Below are positions 1 through 12,686 of a DNA stretch of 64,000 nt, piece by piece. Source of the DNA: Homarus americanus (Eukaryota; Arthropoda; Malacostraca; Decapoda; Nephropidae); assembly GCF_018991925.1 (NCBI RefSeq), contig NW_024753828.1:5308339-5372338 (forward strand), in the 5' to 3' direction. Below the pieces are notes generated by a model. The model searched no databases. It was not told the DNA's origin and was given only the letters and a program-made list of their open reading frames with translations. Position 1 is the first letter of the stretch; each line of letters starts with the position of its first letter. The position numbers and the translations under genes were made by a program.

Positions 1-2591
1 CAACACTGTTAGGGTATGGTGGAAGCTGTGCTGGGTCTCACACTCTTGAGTGCTAACAAAGGGGCTGATATACTTCAGCTGTTGCTCTTACATATACAGT
101 ACTGTACCTTTCACCTTTTTGTTAATGTATATACAAACATTATCTCTTTCCACTCCCTAATTCTGTACAGTACTCCTGATGGTGTACCTCTGCCAAACCC
201 AATGTATGCTTGAGTTTCATTTTCACATTCAATCACTTCTTTTGACTGTAACTGCCCAGTGGTCCACCCCTTGAAACTCATACACATTAACTCTTTCTTT
301 ATTATACTGTAGTATATTCAGTCTCATTATTACCAAACTTTATAAAAAGTCAATAACAAACCATGCAGCTGTTGTTAATGTTACACAAGAAGGTTACACA
401 ACTTAGTACACTACCTTTACAGGAGCTTTTAAGGTAAATCAACAAATAATTTTTTATTTTACCATACACAGTTAATACTGTATAGGTACTGTACATACAT
501 ACTGTTCCACTCCAGCACAATTTTCCCACTAGAGTGTTGGAAGTGAATCGAGAGCAACAAAGACTTGCATCATTCATTCTCACTAACTGTACTGTAGTAA
601 AATAAGTATTCTACCATGGCACAGTATTTCTATTTTTCTTATACAGTACACAATTATCTTCCATGTCTTAGGTCACTGCAAAATAGTAAGAAAAAAAGCA
701 TGGGAAAGATTCTTTGGCAGAAATTAACAGTGTAATGAAAACATTTATGTTACACAAGTGGATTATCCTGACATGTACAGTAAACTAGACTGGACACATC
801 ACTTTCAGATTTATCAAGAATCATTTTTACACATTGTACTGGTAAACTGCACAAACATGGAAGAAGCATATTGAGCTTTCAAAAACATTAACATGTATCC
901 AAAAACAGTGAGAAAAATTGCTGACAATTAATGTACTACTGTAATTCTTTAACACTTTCCACAGTTTCTAAACGACTGAACTTTAATATAAGACAACCTC
1001 TGCCTCTACTACTCCCTGCTTCAGTAATTATCCCACTAGTATTTCCCTAACCTTTACAAATTTCCTTAGCTTTTAACAATCTAACCATCCAATCACATCC
1101 ACAAGGTCCACTAAGAAGCTCCAAACAAAAGTGATACCATTTATCTCTTTACAATCATTATACAGTACGTAATATTTAATCTACCCGAGCCCTCACCATT
1201 TTCTCACCATAACTATTTAGTAAATACTTCAGCACTAATATAATATCTCTATGTATCTACCAACAGGCAAATTTTGGTCCCAGCAAAATTTCAAGTCATG
1301 AACCCCGGGATTCAGCTGGGGCGGCCATCTTGGAGAGATGTGCAGAGATGTATTCTTGTTCACTGATCATAACAAACTTCTCCCCACATCTCCCCCCAAC
1401 CCACATCTTTCATTCTGCCATTGTGGTGTGACATGACTGTCTTCCCTTAAGGTAATGTGCCAAAGTTAAACTACATACTACTGTACTGTATTTCATTAAT
1501 TTTTGTGAATGTGTTACATAGTAAATGACACTTTGTAGATGAGTACCATTTTTCATACGTTAGTTAGGGTTTTTTTTTTAACGATTTCATGTTTTTCGGA
1601 TAAAACATTGGGGGTTTTCTTGTCGCTGGGGAATCGAGTCCTGTTTTTGTCATTTGTTCTGTTATTCGAGATACAAAAATTAACCTAATGAATGGTGAGG
1701 GACTACTGTACTGTATATGGATAACATTTCACTCTCAATCTTCTCCCTTCCCAGACTGTGTACATCAGACACACTCAATCAGAATCTTATACTAAAGAAA
1801 CTATCCCATTTCCACATTAAATCTTACTGAAGAAGAACTGGAAAATGATAAAAGCTCTAAAAATCACGTAGAGCTTTCAAAATTGAGTCATCTGCCAACT
1901 GAACTTCCCGTGTGACTGTGGCCCCAAAAGTCACAAGTAACACTCCGTTTTCCTGTGGTTTTAGGGCATTCAAACAAAACAAACCTGCCACTGATAAGAT
2001 CAAGCCAATGTAACTAAATATTTCAGAGAACTAAACCCTCATTCTCCCTTTAACAATGTATTGATAAATCCCAAAAATATTCTTCTATGTGAAATTTAAC
2101 ATTCTCTTGGTCAAGTGTTGTCTTCCTAGTTTTCCATTTTACAAACACAAGCGGCTACGCTACACACAAGGGTGACTAAAATTTTATTGCCTTGGCTCAC
2201 ATATGATGATAATGACTAATGAAAGCATCTGTCTTCATCACCCATATTCTAAATCCATTCATCCAAATTACCCACTGATGCCCCTCTCCCACACACACAC
2301 ACATTACTGATATTATTATAAAATATCTTTAGGGCAGTTTAACAGCTCATAAATGGTCTACTTTGATCACCAACAATCTAATAAAATGGTACACGTTGAA
2401 ATCCATGCTGCATCTTAATCAGGGTAATCACAGATGCTACACAAAAGCAGTACAATAACAAATCAACGAATCTGGAAATAGTTTAGGGTCATTTAGTACA
2501 AATAATAAAAAAAAATTGGGGTAGAGCTTAGCAATGTGGATGGTCAGGTTTGGTTAAGAAGCACACTGTTTAGTCAAGGACACCCTCTCAC
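1..2591. other. AT-rich intron or gene 3' region, no gene seen
   Basis: Low-complexity AT-rich sequence with many copies of TACTGTA/TACAGTA and few CpG. Short frames look random. A GC-rich island at about 1298-1340 contains GGCGGCCATCTTGG, a close match to the YY1 consensus. The lower end (2554-2591) may be the short-isoform tail of the LRRFIP exon. Confidence 0.6.
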
Positions 2592-2642
2592 CGGTACCTT
2601 CCTCCTCCTCCTCATCCTCGTCTTCACCCCCACTTTCAGCAC
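2592..2642 (-). CDS. LRRFIP: LRRFIP homologue, acidic 51-nt exon (or start of a terminal exon)
   Basis: An acceptor (ctgcag, AG at 2644-2643) is followed by GTGCTGAAAGTGGG, which continues the split Gly codon of the preceding exon and reads AGAESGGEDEDEEEEEGT. Two outcomes are possible. A donor ACCG|GTGAGA at 2592/2591 would make a symmetric 51-nt exon (phase 1 to phase 1). Without splicing there, the frame runs GERVSLTKQCAS to a TAA at 2556-2554, giving a short isoform. Family members normally continue into a long coiled coil, which I do not find in 1-2550, so the spliced reading is favoured and the rest of the gene would lie left of the window. Confidence 0.6.
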
Positions 2643-4315
2643 CTGCAGTAAACGCACGATATTTGATCAAATGATAAGTCAAAATCAGCTCCAGTAAATA
2701 GTTATCAACACAAACATGAAAAGGTTAGTTTCACCATTTTCTTTCATCATCTACTAACTACTGTACCAAAATCCATCCACATGCTAGAAGAACTTACCAG
2801 TGAAATAATTGATGCGGTGAAAATAATCGTACATTTTAGTCCTACAGTATTTGAAAAGTGAAAAACCTTCCCAGCTAAAATCTAAAAACTGTACTACTGT
2901 ACTTATCTCTGGTTAAAAAGTTCATACCAAATGTCACTAAAATAGTTTTCTCAATAGTCACACCATTGACAAGAATAAAAACATTAAACTAGGTAAGGAT
3001 GCAAACTCCCAGGGTAATGTAACAAACATTGGACATCAAGAGCATATTTTTCTACAGTGATATGCTCTCTGATTGTTGCACCATACTGTAGTTATTACTC
3101 AATTGATGTACAACTTGTGACTGTTGTACCTTACTGTACAGTACTTGTGACCTCAATTGATATACAAATTGCAAAATAAAAACTTACTAAAGTTTCATCC
3201 ATCAAGTAAGTTAAATTCAGTCTTTACTCTATGCTCCCACACGTACAGTGCAAACAATTGGCATAAGTTGACCTTGCATATATCAACTTGTCCACAGTTC
3301 TATGCATCTCATCCTAATTTAATAATGCTGGTTTAACACTGAGTCTGTACAGCTGACTTTAGGCAAGCTGGTTATGACTGTGGATACTATACTGTACTAA
3401 GATGCTCTGACAACTGTTCCATTTATGTTCTTGGCAGATAAGTATGACTGACATTTCAGTTATGATCTGTAGGCCGCTTGATTAACTGGCTCTTATAAAC
3501 TCGTCTATAGAAGCTTAACTATTACAGTAGGTAAATACCATCCCTGAAACTTAAAACATTTACAATTAACAAAATCTTCTATATATGATGAGAGAGGATA
3601 CAAGAGACCATGCAGCATGGACAGTTGTCCTCAAATAATTGTGGGTAACACACACAAGTGTGGAAAATAGCCATAAAACGTTGACGATGATCAAAGAAAG
3701 TTATACAAATGATCTGACATGAGGTAATAAACATTAGTTTAACTTGTACTGTATTATACAACATCACCTTCTCTTCCTAATGAACTTAATCAGTGTCTAC
3801 TGAGAACACAATGTGCATCACATCACTGTATACTAATTTAAATCTAGTGTTCTAACTCTTATTATGGAGTAAGAGACTCTGAATATTTATTTGGAAAACA
3901 CTGATTTTCTGATACAGTACTTCAAGTACAGGAATATGATGGATTACTGGCCAATATATAAACAAGTTTTGAGTCCCCTGTCCCTCACAGTGGTGTTACT
4001 GGCTTGTTCTTTGGTCCGTGGTGCAGTCGTCTGGTGCTTGCCTCAGATTCAATACTTGCCCAGGTTGGATGTGAGAAGCATGTTGTCCAGTGTGACAACT
4101 ACCAATCACTGAAGACTGTTTCTGGGTAATGCATTTTCCTCCAGTACTAACAATGACACCTGGGGGATGGCCCTCATTGGACCTCTTGGTGACCATTTAA
4201 TTGTAACTGATTACATGTACAAGTATACTGAATAAATAGTCTATATCAACCTATAGACAGTATTAAAAAAAAGTAGTTTCTATGCATACATATTACAACC
4301 ACAAGGACAACTCAC
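2643..4315. other. Intron between LRRFIP 51-nt exon and AEARLA exon
   Basis: AT-rich, with TACTGTA/TACAGTA motifs. Two short overlapping frames at 3.9-4.2 kb (one per strand) show no splice-site support or family resemblance. Nothing else seen. Confidence 0.6.
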
Positions 4316-4448
4316 CTGCATAGGACGGAGTGGTGAACTGCTTCTCCTCATCATTTTCCTGGTCCTGCTGCTGCTTTTCCAGCTCTCGTAGTCTCAGCTC
4401 TCTGGCCTCTGCTCGTGCAGCTCGTCGCTGGGCTAAACGCGCCTCAGC
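4316..4448 (-). CDS. LRRFIP: LRRFIP homologue, AEARLA core exon
   Basis: This 133-nt exon reads [20 protein letters not shown], then [18 protein letters not shown], then TTPSYA plus one base. The run A-E-A-R-L-A-x-(K/R)-R-A-A-R-A-E-A-R-E-(I/L)-R-x-R-E-L-E-(R/K)-Q-Q is the most diagnostic segment of LRRFIP proteins, a charged helix before the coiled coil. The acceptor is gtcttcag (AG at 4450-4449) and the donor is CAG|GTGAG after 4316. The upstream phase is 0 and the downstream phase is 1. It can receive three different phase-0 donors in this window: 60195, 38796 and 5342. Identification rests on recalled family sequence, not on a database search. Confidence 0.88.
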
Positions 4449-5341
4449 CTGAAGACAAAAAATAATTGTAATTAAGGTGTTCCATTCCATTTAACTAAGA
4501 ATGGAGTAGAGTTGACAGAAATAACATAGAAATACCTGTACAGTATAGACAAAGAGAATACTGTACAGTACACTACTATATTACAGTGCTATAGAAAATC
4601 CTTTTTCGAAAAAAATTATGTACTGTACAGTTTCTCAGTTAGTTAATGAAATGTACCATATATTTGGTCATTATACAGTGTATGTATGTTGCGCACATAA
4701 GTTGGGTCTATTTAAGCTACCTGAACTATGGGTAGAGATGGAGCCCACACACCAAAGTCAGTCGGAATGTAAACTGCCTTCTGAAACACTACATTACCCA
4801 ACATAATCTTAACGGTTTGTGTGTAAGTGAATCTTTAAGTGCTTCCTTCCACCACAGATGTTTAGTCTCCCACTACTTATCTACAATGGTTTGCTCCCCA
4901 GAGGAACTCTTCTATGTACAGAATTTCCCTTGCTAGATTTTATCCACATTAATGGTAATCCTTCTCTCTACTGTACTTATCAGTACCATTAATCATAATG
5001 AATAATTGATACAAATATAATCAAAGCTGATTCTTGTTTAGCTAACTAAATGAATTCTCATCTAGGTACAGTACAGTACTTACACTTAACAATCAGACTC
5101 TTATTACTAGCAGAACAAATTTACACATACAAAATGAACTGTGAGCAAACAACGTCTTTAGCAAACTAAACAGTTTGCTGTTAACATTATTAAGAAATGA
5201 CAAAAACCTGTTACCTAATAACCACAATGGGAAATGGTGATGACTAACTTACTGTATTTAGGGATAAGCAATGAAATATACCAATTAACAAACAAACCTA
5301 GATGGGGAATGTCCTTAAAGGCACCACCCTGAGTGACTTAC
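4449..5341. other. Intron between giant acidic exon and AEARLA exon
   Basis: Bounded by donor GTAAGT at 5341-5336 and acceptor gtcttcag at 4456-4449. AT-rich, dense in TACTGTA/TACAGTA, no further structure. Confidence 0.65.
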
Positions 5342-8110
5342 TTCCTCGTGGGATGTAAAGACAGCCTCTTTTAGGAACCTGTCTCCCACAGGGTCTGGGC
5401 TCTTCAGGGTCTCATCGCTCTGTTGTAAGTTTTCACACTCCAATATGGGGTACTTATGCCTCGGGGGCCTAACTGGAGTAGAGCCATCTCTTGGTGAGGT
5501 GGCTCCCTCTTTTGATTCTCCCACTGTGTCCATAGGAATAAAGAGTTTTGGACTCTTGGGTTTGTTATCCTTTTGAGATTCTGTACAACTTTCTTCTCCC
5601 AAGTGTACAACTTCTCTCTGTTTATCTATATTTTCTATCTCTTCAGCTCCCTGACTTTCACAACAAGTCTGGTAAAGCATAGATTCATTTGTCACAGAAG
5701 TGTCCAACACCGATTCATTTGTCACAGAAGTGTCCAACACCGATTCATTTGTCACAGAAGTGTCCAACACCGATTCATTTGTCACAGAAGTGTCCAACAC
5801 CGATTCATTTGTCACAGAAGTGTCCAAAACAGACACAGAATCATTTGTCACAGAAGTGTCCAATACAGGAATAGATTCATTTGTTACAGAAGCACCCAAC
5901 ACAGACTCATTTATTTCTGTAGTTTTCTCCGTAAGCTTCTCTGTTGTATCCAAGGAAGGTGCCAACTCACTGGGGGGAGTCACCATTCCCTCCTCATCCT
6001 CACTGTCTCCAAAGGGATCATCAGCCATGTGTTTCACCACCTCTGGGGGCTCACTCTCCCTCACAGACACACCTGGCTTGGGTGACACCGGCAGGCTATA
6101 ATACCCGCTGTCCTTGGCCTGATCCAAACCCTCTTCAGGAGCTGCCAATGTTGACAACTTTGCCCCTTCTTCTGAGCCAATTTTTTTGCCTGAACTCCAA
6201 CCTTCTTCAGATATTGTTGTAAAGCTATTTGAATCTCCCAGACTATTGCTCACAGCATCTTCTGTCGCCTGGCTTTGCAGAATATCTGGGCCACCTTCAT
6301 GTGCTTCCTCTACATTTCCATTTTGATCTGATATTTTGATACTTATATCAGTGGGTGCAACAGTCTCTTTCTCCTGTTCAGGAGTTTTTACTGTACTGGA
6401 GTACTCCACTCTAGATTCTTCACCTAACAAAGTATTATCCACTGAATCTACTCCCGCTACACCTTCTGCAGGAGATACTCCTTGATTTAGACCCTCAACC
6501 TCCTCTTCTGATAATCTGTCCAGTTCTTCATCCAGTAGTTCATCTAGTTCTTCATTGAAGATGTCGCTTGACACAGAAATATTAGAAATTTTTCGTGTGA
6601 GTTTAGGCTGAATATCTTTTTTCTTCCTGTCTTCCTTGCTTGAATCATTTATACATTCTTCATTTACAGCATCAACAATGGATGATATATCAGTGATATC
6701 ATTATCTTCAAAGGAGAAAGAAGCATCCTGGTAGACAGAGGAAGAGCTGCTGGGTTCTCTGAGGAGAATTGACACCTCAGAGTCTTCACGCTTTTTGTTG
6801 ATAAGTACACAGTTTGTTGCCTCGTTTACATCTCCATCATTGTCTTGCGACTCTTCCAAATGCTCTGACAATCCACTTCCATCTGCACTCTCCTGTGTCA
6901 TTCGGTTCATAGTTTCAACTTCCTCTGCTGCCTTATTTCTACCTGTTACATCAGCATCATAGTTTTCCTCCCAGTCCTCCTGGGCAGAATCAAAGTCATC
7001 GTCACTGTCCAGGCTGATGTGTGGGCTGTCTTCGTCAACTGAACCATCACTTTTACCCATCATAACTTCCTCTCTGTCATCTTTCAATCCATGTACACTC
7101 TTGTCTCCTTCTTCTACCAAGGAAACGTGGTCAGAATCAACCTCTCTCTCTGCAACAATGTCTTCTGATATGGCTTCCTTGTCATTTGTCATAAGCTTGT
7201 CAATATTTTCACTTGATTCATCGGTTTGTTTTTCAATAATTATTTTTGAATATTCATCCAATTCATTATTTCCAGTATTTTCATTATCAACCACCTTTAC
7301 TTCAGCTTCCACTACTGTTTCTGTTTCTTCCTTGGCAGAAACTTTCACTTCTGGTGGAGGAATCCTGTATATATCACACACATTACCTGTAACATCTTCA
7401 GCTGTGGGAGAATCACTGAAAAGATGTTTATCAGGCTCACTTAACCTGACTTCTTGGTCAATTTCTGTGTCAATGCTGGCAGCTGGTCCGTCCTCAATAA
7501 CATCTTCAGCTTGACCCTCGTACCCATTTAGTACACGTTCCTCGTGGGTAACTTGCACTACTGAGCTTAATTCTTCTTCACCGTGGTCCAACTGGCCATC
7601 ACTGGGACCTTGCAATATGTTTACCTCTGCAGGATAACTTTCACACGATACATCATCATCTTCATCAGCAACAACATCTAAGGTTTCTTTACCTTCAGCA
7701 TGTAAATGATCTTTTGCGATGGTCGAGTCTTTAGGTTTATCTTCCGGTTGTAGTGATTCATCTTTACTGATGGTAAGATGATCATCCTCAATGGCTGTGA
7801 TATCCAGAGGAGGACCTGGTTGGACTTGGCCATTATCATCCACGTGGAAGTCTCCCTGAAATGGTCTCTCTGGCCCGTCTGTCTTGGAATTTATGTCTTT
7901 ACCACCTGGCAATGGGGCTCTCCGCTTGACCTCTTTTGCTTTTCTTTTCTTTTGAGGTTTGGTGGGGGGAGGAGTACTTGCAGGGGATGGACTGTGGTGA
8001 TCTTCCTTGGAGTGTTTCCTTGGCTTACCATGTCTCTTGCGTGATTCCTCCTCCACCTCTTCCTCCTTACCTTTCCCCTTCCTCTTGAACAAGGGAAATA
8101 ACTTGCTCAT
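5342..8110 (-). CDS. Giant acidic coding exon, probable alternative LRRFIP isoform exon
   Basis: The reading frame is 923 codons from the ATG at 8110-8108, which has an ideal Kozak context (GCCACCATGA). A TTG 21 nt upstream is not a credible eukaryotic start. The N terminus is MSKLFPLFKRKGKG, followed by basic stretches (KPQKKRKAKEVKRR, likely nuclear localisation), and then a very acidic, Ser/Thr/Asp/Glu-rich disordered body with many CK2-like sites such as GDSEDEEG. Around protein positions 740-820 lies a tandem repeat of VLDTSVTNES. A PVRPPRHKYP motif near the end could bind SH3 domains. The frame meets a perfect donor (GAGGAA|GTAAGT) in phase 0 and would join HEE to AEARLA of the 4448 exon. 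The frame is also open upstream of the ATG to a possible acceptor after 8159, so it could be a cassette exon. I recognise no domain, and membership of the LRRFIP gene is inferred from phase, strand and adjacency. Confidence 0.72.
5692..5960 (-). repeat. 30-bp coding tandem repeat (VLDTSVTNES)
   Basis: About eight decapeptide copies lie within the giant acidic exon. Five central copies (about 5690-5830) are nearly identical at DNA level with period 30. Outer copies diverge and two carry a two-residue insert (VP or VS). Homogeneity in the centre with decay at the edges suggests recent expansion, so copy number is probably polymorphic. Antisense reading frames over this block are shadows. Confidence 0.9.
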
Positions 8111-8158
8111 GGTGGCGACTTCTTGCTCCAATAATGTTATGTACAGCGCTTCACTAAT

Positions 8159-8420
8159 CTTCCCTATTTCACAAATATTAGAGCAGCAACAGTTAGTATT
8201 TAATTCTGTACTATCACAACCTTAAGTTTCACTCAATAGAAACATCATTTCAAAAGTCACTGTTTATCACTGGTAGATAAATACTGTATTGTCCACTACA
8301 TCTGAAAGGTTAGAAACAAAATGTGGAAAGATGTTTGAATGTGGAGGTAATTCAGGAACACCAGAACAACACTGTCACTGTACAGACGCCATTACAACAA
8401 TACAAAAAAATCATTATCAG

Positions 8421-8473
<53 letters not shown>

Positions 8474-9247
8474 GAGGGGATATGCTCTGTAACCAACTTG
8501 CGATAAGATAGCACACTAAAAGTTTTCTGTCTCGTATTTAAAATTCCAAGTGATAATTGGACTCATGAGATCAATACAGAAAAGTTACATACAGTATATA
8601 TTTCTGTTATTAACTTATTATAAACATTAAAATAAAAAAGAAAACTAACAAACCCATGATAATAAATGATAATAAAAAACAATCTTTGAAGAGTACAGTA
8701 CAGTAAACGTGTCACCACAAGAAAGTTCCCAAATTTGGCAGGTCATTAATTATCTCACTTTACAACTAACAAGGAGGAGGAGGGCAGGGAAAAAGGGGGA
8801 AAATATGAAAGTGGATCAGGAAATAGAAGGAAGATGAGTAAGGGAACGAGAAAAGAAGTAAGGGGATATGAATGAAGGAAGAGGAAATAATGAAGATGTA
8901 AGAGGAGGAGGAAATGTTAAAAAGATGTGAAAATGGAGGAAGATAAGAATAGGAGATCGAGAAGAAAAGATGAGAAGGAACAAATAGATGAGGATTAAAC
9001 CAGAGATTTAGGAGGAAAAGAAAAAAAATTAAAGAATCAAGAACAGGAGACAGGAAAAGATTGAAGTGGGCAGACGAACTACAACAACCACCATTAAACG
9101 AGGCAAAACACACCCACACACACATGACAGGTTCAAGACAAAAATATATGTCAAGAACAATAATGAGCAAGAGTATCACTTTCACAACCTGGCCACCCCC
9201 ACATACGAAAGGTGTCTAGCAATGTATGATAGTAGAATGAGTGAGTG

Positions 9248-9292
<45 letters not shown>

Positions 9293-9300
9293 TATAACGT
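8159..9300. other. Intronic sequence with (GT)n and a purine tract
   Basis: Holds (GT)n at about 8423-8469, a ~290-nt almost pure GA-rich tract at 8769-9062 and (GT)n at 9246-9288. This is where the AT-rich, CTGTAC-rich flank gives way to the microsatellite-rich core. Confidence 0.7.
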
Positions 9301-10210
9301 GTCACACAAGTACAAAGTAAGACACTAGTATACAGTAATACATCAATTTGTATATATATAAAGTGTATAATGACCATGTGTATACAATCACTAAGTATGA
9401 TGACTGAGAGATATACAAGAGGTGGGAGGGAGAGACAGTACCTACATTACATACAGGTACAGGGTGATCAGGTCAGGTCAGGTCAGGTCAGTCACACAGC
9501 ACAGTACTCTCTGGCATACATAATGGGTGTTACTGGCAGGTGGTGATATAAGACAGTGATTGTACCTTCCTAAGGACAACACAGTCATCACACTATCTTA
9601 TCTAGTGACCTCTCTGCCTCAACTGGTCAATGACTCACCGTGTAATGAGGTTCAACACCGATAGTCTCAGAGATAAAAATAAAATGGACTTAACTTTTTA
9701 GTCTCAAGATTCTAAATGGAGGCAAACGAATGACCAAGAGAACAGGTAGACGATAGTGAGACTGACAGGTGTTCTTCCTCACAGGTGTAAGGACCACCCT
9801 ATGACCTTCACTATTTTCGAGACCAAAGGCAAGATTAACTGTTTTTCCTCAATGATTCAATTCACCTTTGGAAGAAACATACTGACCTAACAATGGTAAG
9901 CACCTGACCTGACACACAAGGTAATCCCTGGTGAATCTGTTAACACACACACACACACACACACACACACCTTCCTGACTATTAATGGCGCATCCTGACC
10001 AGCCCAGGTGAACGCAATACCCAGAAAGGAGGAGGGGGGGAGGGGGAAGCTGCTGGGTCATGTTCTTAATACAAAGTGCTGCATCACAAACACCCCCTAC
10101 CATCCGTCTCCCCCCATCACCCACACCCCTTTAATACCAGCCCTTCCTTACACCACCCCCATTAGTACAACATCTTCCCCACACCTACCCCCTCAAAATC
10201 TATCCACGTA

Positions 10211-10263
<53 letters not shown>

Positions 10264-10713
10264 GGCCAAGTACAAAATTAAGATCCGTTATGATACAGCC
10301 GGAACACTTAACAAAACCTCGATCAATTAAACTGCGAGAATGAACACAAACATTGACACAGCTAAAACAATCCAACGAGAGGAAATCATTCAAACTCTTT
10401 TACAAATCACTGTTTGAATAACCTGACGGCAGCAACGGTGAATATAACTACGCCTCTCACAAACGTCAACAATGGATTAGGTAGCAATTAAGTAACTCCC
10501 AGGTCTAATATAATAACACAAATACAGAGTAATAAGAATCTATCTGTCCTAAAGTGATAATGGAACACCTAGCGAGCAGTTGAGTTAGTCAGTTGGCGCC
10601 TTTTTGGAACCGGTTGTACAGGCTGCTGGAGGGTGACGTAACCGCTACGTCTACAGAGTTTCTGGGGATTTTGATACATAAACAAACACGAGTTAACCAC
10701 AGGTGTGTGTAAT
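9300..10713. other. Microsatellite-rich intron
   Basis: Contains a pentamer array GGTCA x4 at 9471-9491 (overlapping AGGTCA nuclear-receptor half-site words), (AC)n at 9943-9970 and an uninterrupted (ATC)n of about 53 nt at 10211-10263. No gene seen. Confidence 0.65.

Positions 10714-10763
<50 letters not shown>
10714..10763. repeat. (CT)n microsatellite
   Basis: An uninterrupted 50-nt CT repeat, followed at 10866-10889 by a short (AC)n. Confidence 0.95.
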
Positions 10764-10766
<3 letters not shown>

Positions 10767-11020
10767 TGCTGTTTTTTTGTCTCTAAATTATCGACAGTTA
10801 CAAATGCTTTCAAACTCCCGCCCACACGCGCACCCCCATGGCCACCTCCAAGACCTCTGGCCGCCCACACACACACACACACACACACCTGAAGGCCGCC
10901 CACAGGTGAGCCAGGAAGAATCCTGAGTGAGGGAGGAAGGGTGACGCAACACCTCCACCCCCCCCACCCACCCCCAGCATGAGGCAGGTACACCCACATC
11001 ATCTGGAAACCCTACCACAC

Positions 11021-11629
11021 TGTTATCCTGCAGCAGCCACCACACACCCTACCACACACTGTTACCCTGCAACAGCCACCACACACCCCACACACACTGT
11101 TCCATCCAGCAGCCACCACACACCCTACCACACTGTTACCCTGCAGCAGCCACCACACACCCTACCACACTGTTACCCTGCAGCAGCCACCACACTACCC
11201 TACCACACTGTTACCTGCAACAGCCACCACACCCTACCACACTGTTACCCTGCAGCAGCCACCACACCCTACCACCTGTTACCACTGCAGCGGCCACCAC
11301 ACACCCACCACACTGTTCACCCTGCAGCAGCCACCCACACACCCTACCACACTGTTATCCTGACAGCCACCACACACCCTACCACACTGTTATCATGCAG
11401 CCACCACACACCCTACCACACTGTTAACTGCAGCAGCCACCACACACACCCTACCACACTGTTATCCTGACAGCCACCACACACCCTACCACACTGTTAC
11501 CCTGCAGCCACCACACACCCTACCACACTGTTACCCTGGTCACCACACACCCTACCACAGTTACCCTGCAGCCACCACACACCCTACCACCCTGTTACCC
11601 TGGCAGCCACCACACACCCTACCACACTG
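11021..11629. repeat. Minisatellite A, left part (~37-bp unit)
   Basis: Degenerate tandem copies with the words CTGCAGCAGCCACC, ACACACCCTACCACACTG and TTACCC. The array stops at 11629 and resumes with the same phase at 12687, which shows it was split by an insertion. Confidence 0.9.
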
Positions 11630-12686
11630 CATCCTTGACCACCGAAGGGTCAAGACGTACCTGGCGCTCCTCTCGGAGCAGCCAGGTCAACTGTTAAGTT
11701 GGCCCATACCAACCCCTTCCCCAGAACCCTCCTCCCCACCGGAATATCAACAAGTTCTCGCCAGAAGTTACAATTTCATTTAGGAAAGGAATGGAACCAG
11801 TGTTAAACAGAGGTGAACAGTGCTTAAGTCAGTGAGAACAACTCAACAGTAACAGTCGTACCCAAGTTAACCTTCACACAGTGAGGTCCCAGGTACCCAG
11901 TGATAACGGCCCGTGATAACCAGCGATATGTTAATCCGTCTACGATAGGAAGGCCTGGGACCAAACCTCACTCATATAACACCATCTGTGAGGGAATTAC
12001 TACACCACATGTCCCTCATAACACCATATGTGAGGGAATTGCTACACCACGTCAAGTCCCTCATCACACCATCTGTGAGGGAATTACTACACCACGTGAG
12101 GACCCTCATAACACCATCTGTGAAGGAATTACTACACCACGTGAGGCCCCCTCATAACACCATCTGTGAGGGAATTACTACACCACGTCAGGTCCCTCAT
12201 AACACCATCTGTGAGGGAATTACCACACCACGTCAGGTCCCTAATAACACCATCTGTGAGGGAATTACTACACCACGTGAGGACCCTCATAACACCATCT
12301 GTGAGGTAATTACACCACGTGAGGTCCCCCATAACACCATCTGTGAGGGAATTACTACACCACGTGGTCCCTCATAACACCATCTGCGAGGGAATTACTA
12401 CACCACGTCAGGTCCCTCATAACACCATCTGAGGGAACCACTACATCACGTGAGGTCCCTCCTAACACCATCTGGGAGGGAGTTACTACACTACGTGTTT
12501 GCTGTTTAACACGTACAATCCTACATTAATCTGTATGTTCACTGTATATGTTCCTTTACCTTTCTCTAATGAAGGCTTTTGTTAAACCACCAATGTATGT
12601 AATAAGTCATTTATGTCCAATGTATATTTTCAGCCTTCGGGCTGCAGAACTTTCTCAATAAACCGTTAATTATTATTATTATTATT
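11630..12686 (+). mobile_element. Retroposon inserted in minisatellite A
   Basis: A foreign segment of about 1.06 kb interrupts minisatellite A. The four bases ACTG occur on both sides (11626-11629 and 12687-12690) where the uninterrupted unit has ACTG once, consistent with a short target-site duplication. The 3' end has the hairpin CAGCC-TTCG-GGCTG (UUCG-type tetraloop), then CAATAAACCG and a (TTA)n tail, typical of LINE-mobilised elements. Its middle is occupied by minisatellite B. No reverse-transcriptase frame is visible, so it is a 5'-truncated LINE or a non-autonomous relative. A similar 3' end is at 32.48-32.59 kb. Confidence 0.7.
11965..12495. repeat. Minisatellite B (~45-bp unit, CACGTG/CACGTC core)
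   Basis: About 12 copies with the words ACACCATCTGTGAGGG and AATTACTACACCACGT, inside the retroposon. By eye about six units end in CACGTG (E-box) and four in CACGTC. First and last units are degenerate. Confidence 0.9.

Noticed and set aside
1320..1333. YY1-like site GGCGGCCATCTTGG as a promoter
   Set aside because: Isolated match in an intron or 3' region; noted in the regional entry but not enough for a promoter call.
5573..6101. Plus-strand frames of 133 and 170 aa over the decapeptide repeat
   Set aside because: Antisense shadows of the giant acidic exon.
8111..8131. Start of the giant frame at a TTG at 8131
   Set aside because: Non-ATG; the ATG at 8110-8108 has a near-perfect Kozak context.
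9471..9491. AGGTCA array as a nuclear-receptor response element
   Set aside because: Half-sites overlap at 5-bp period, which does not match known direct-repeat spacings; more likely a simple pentamer repeat.
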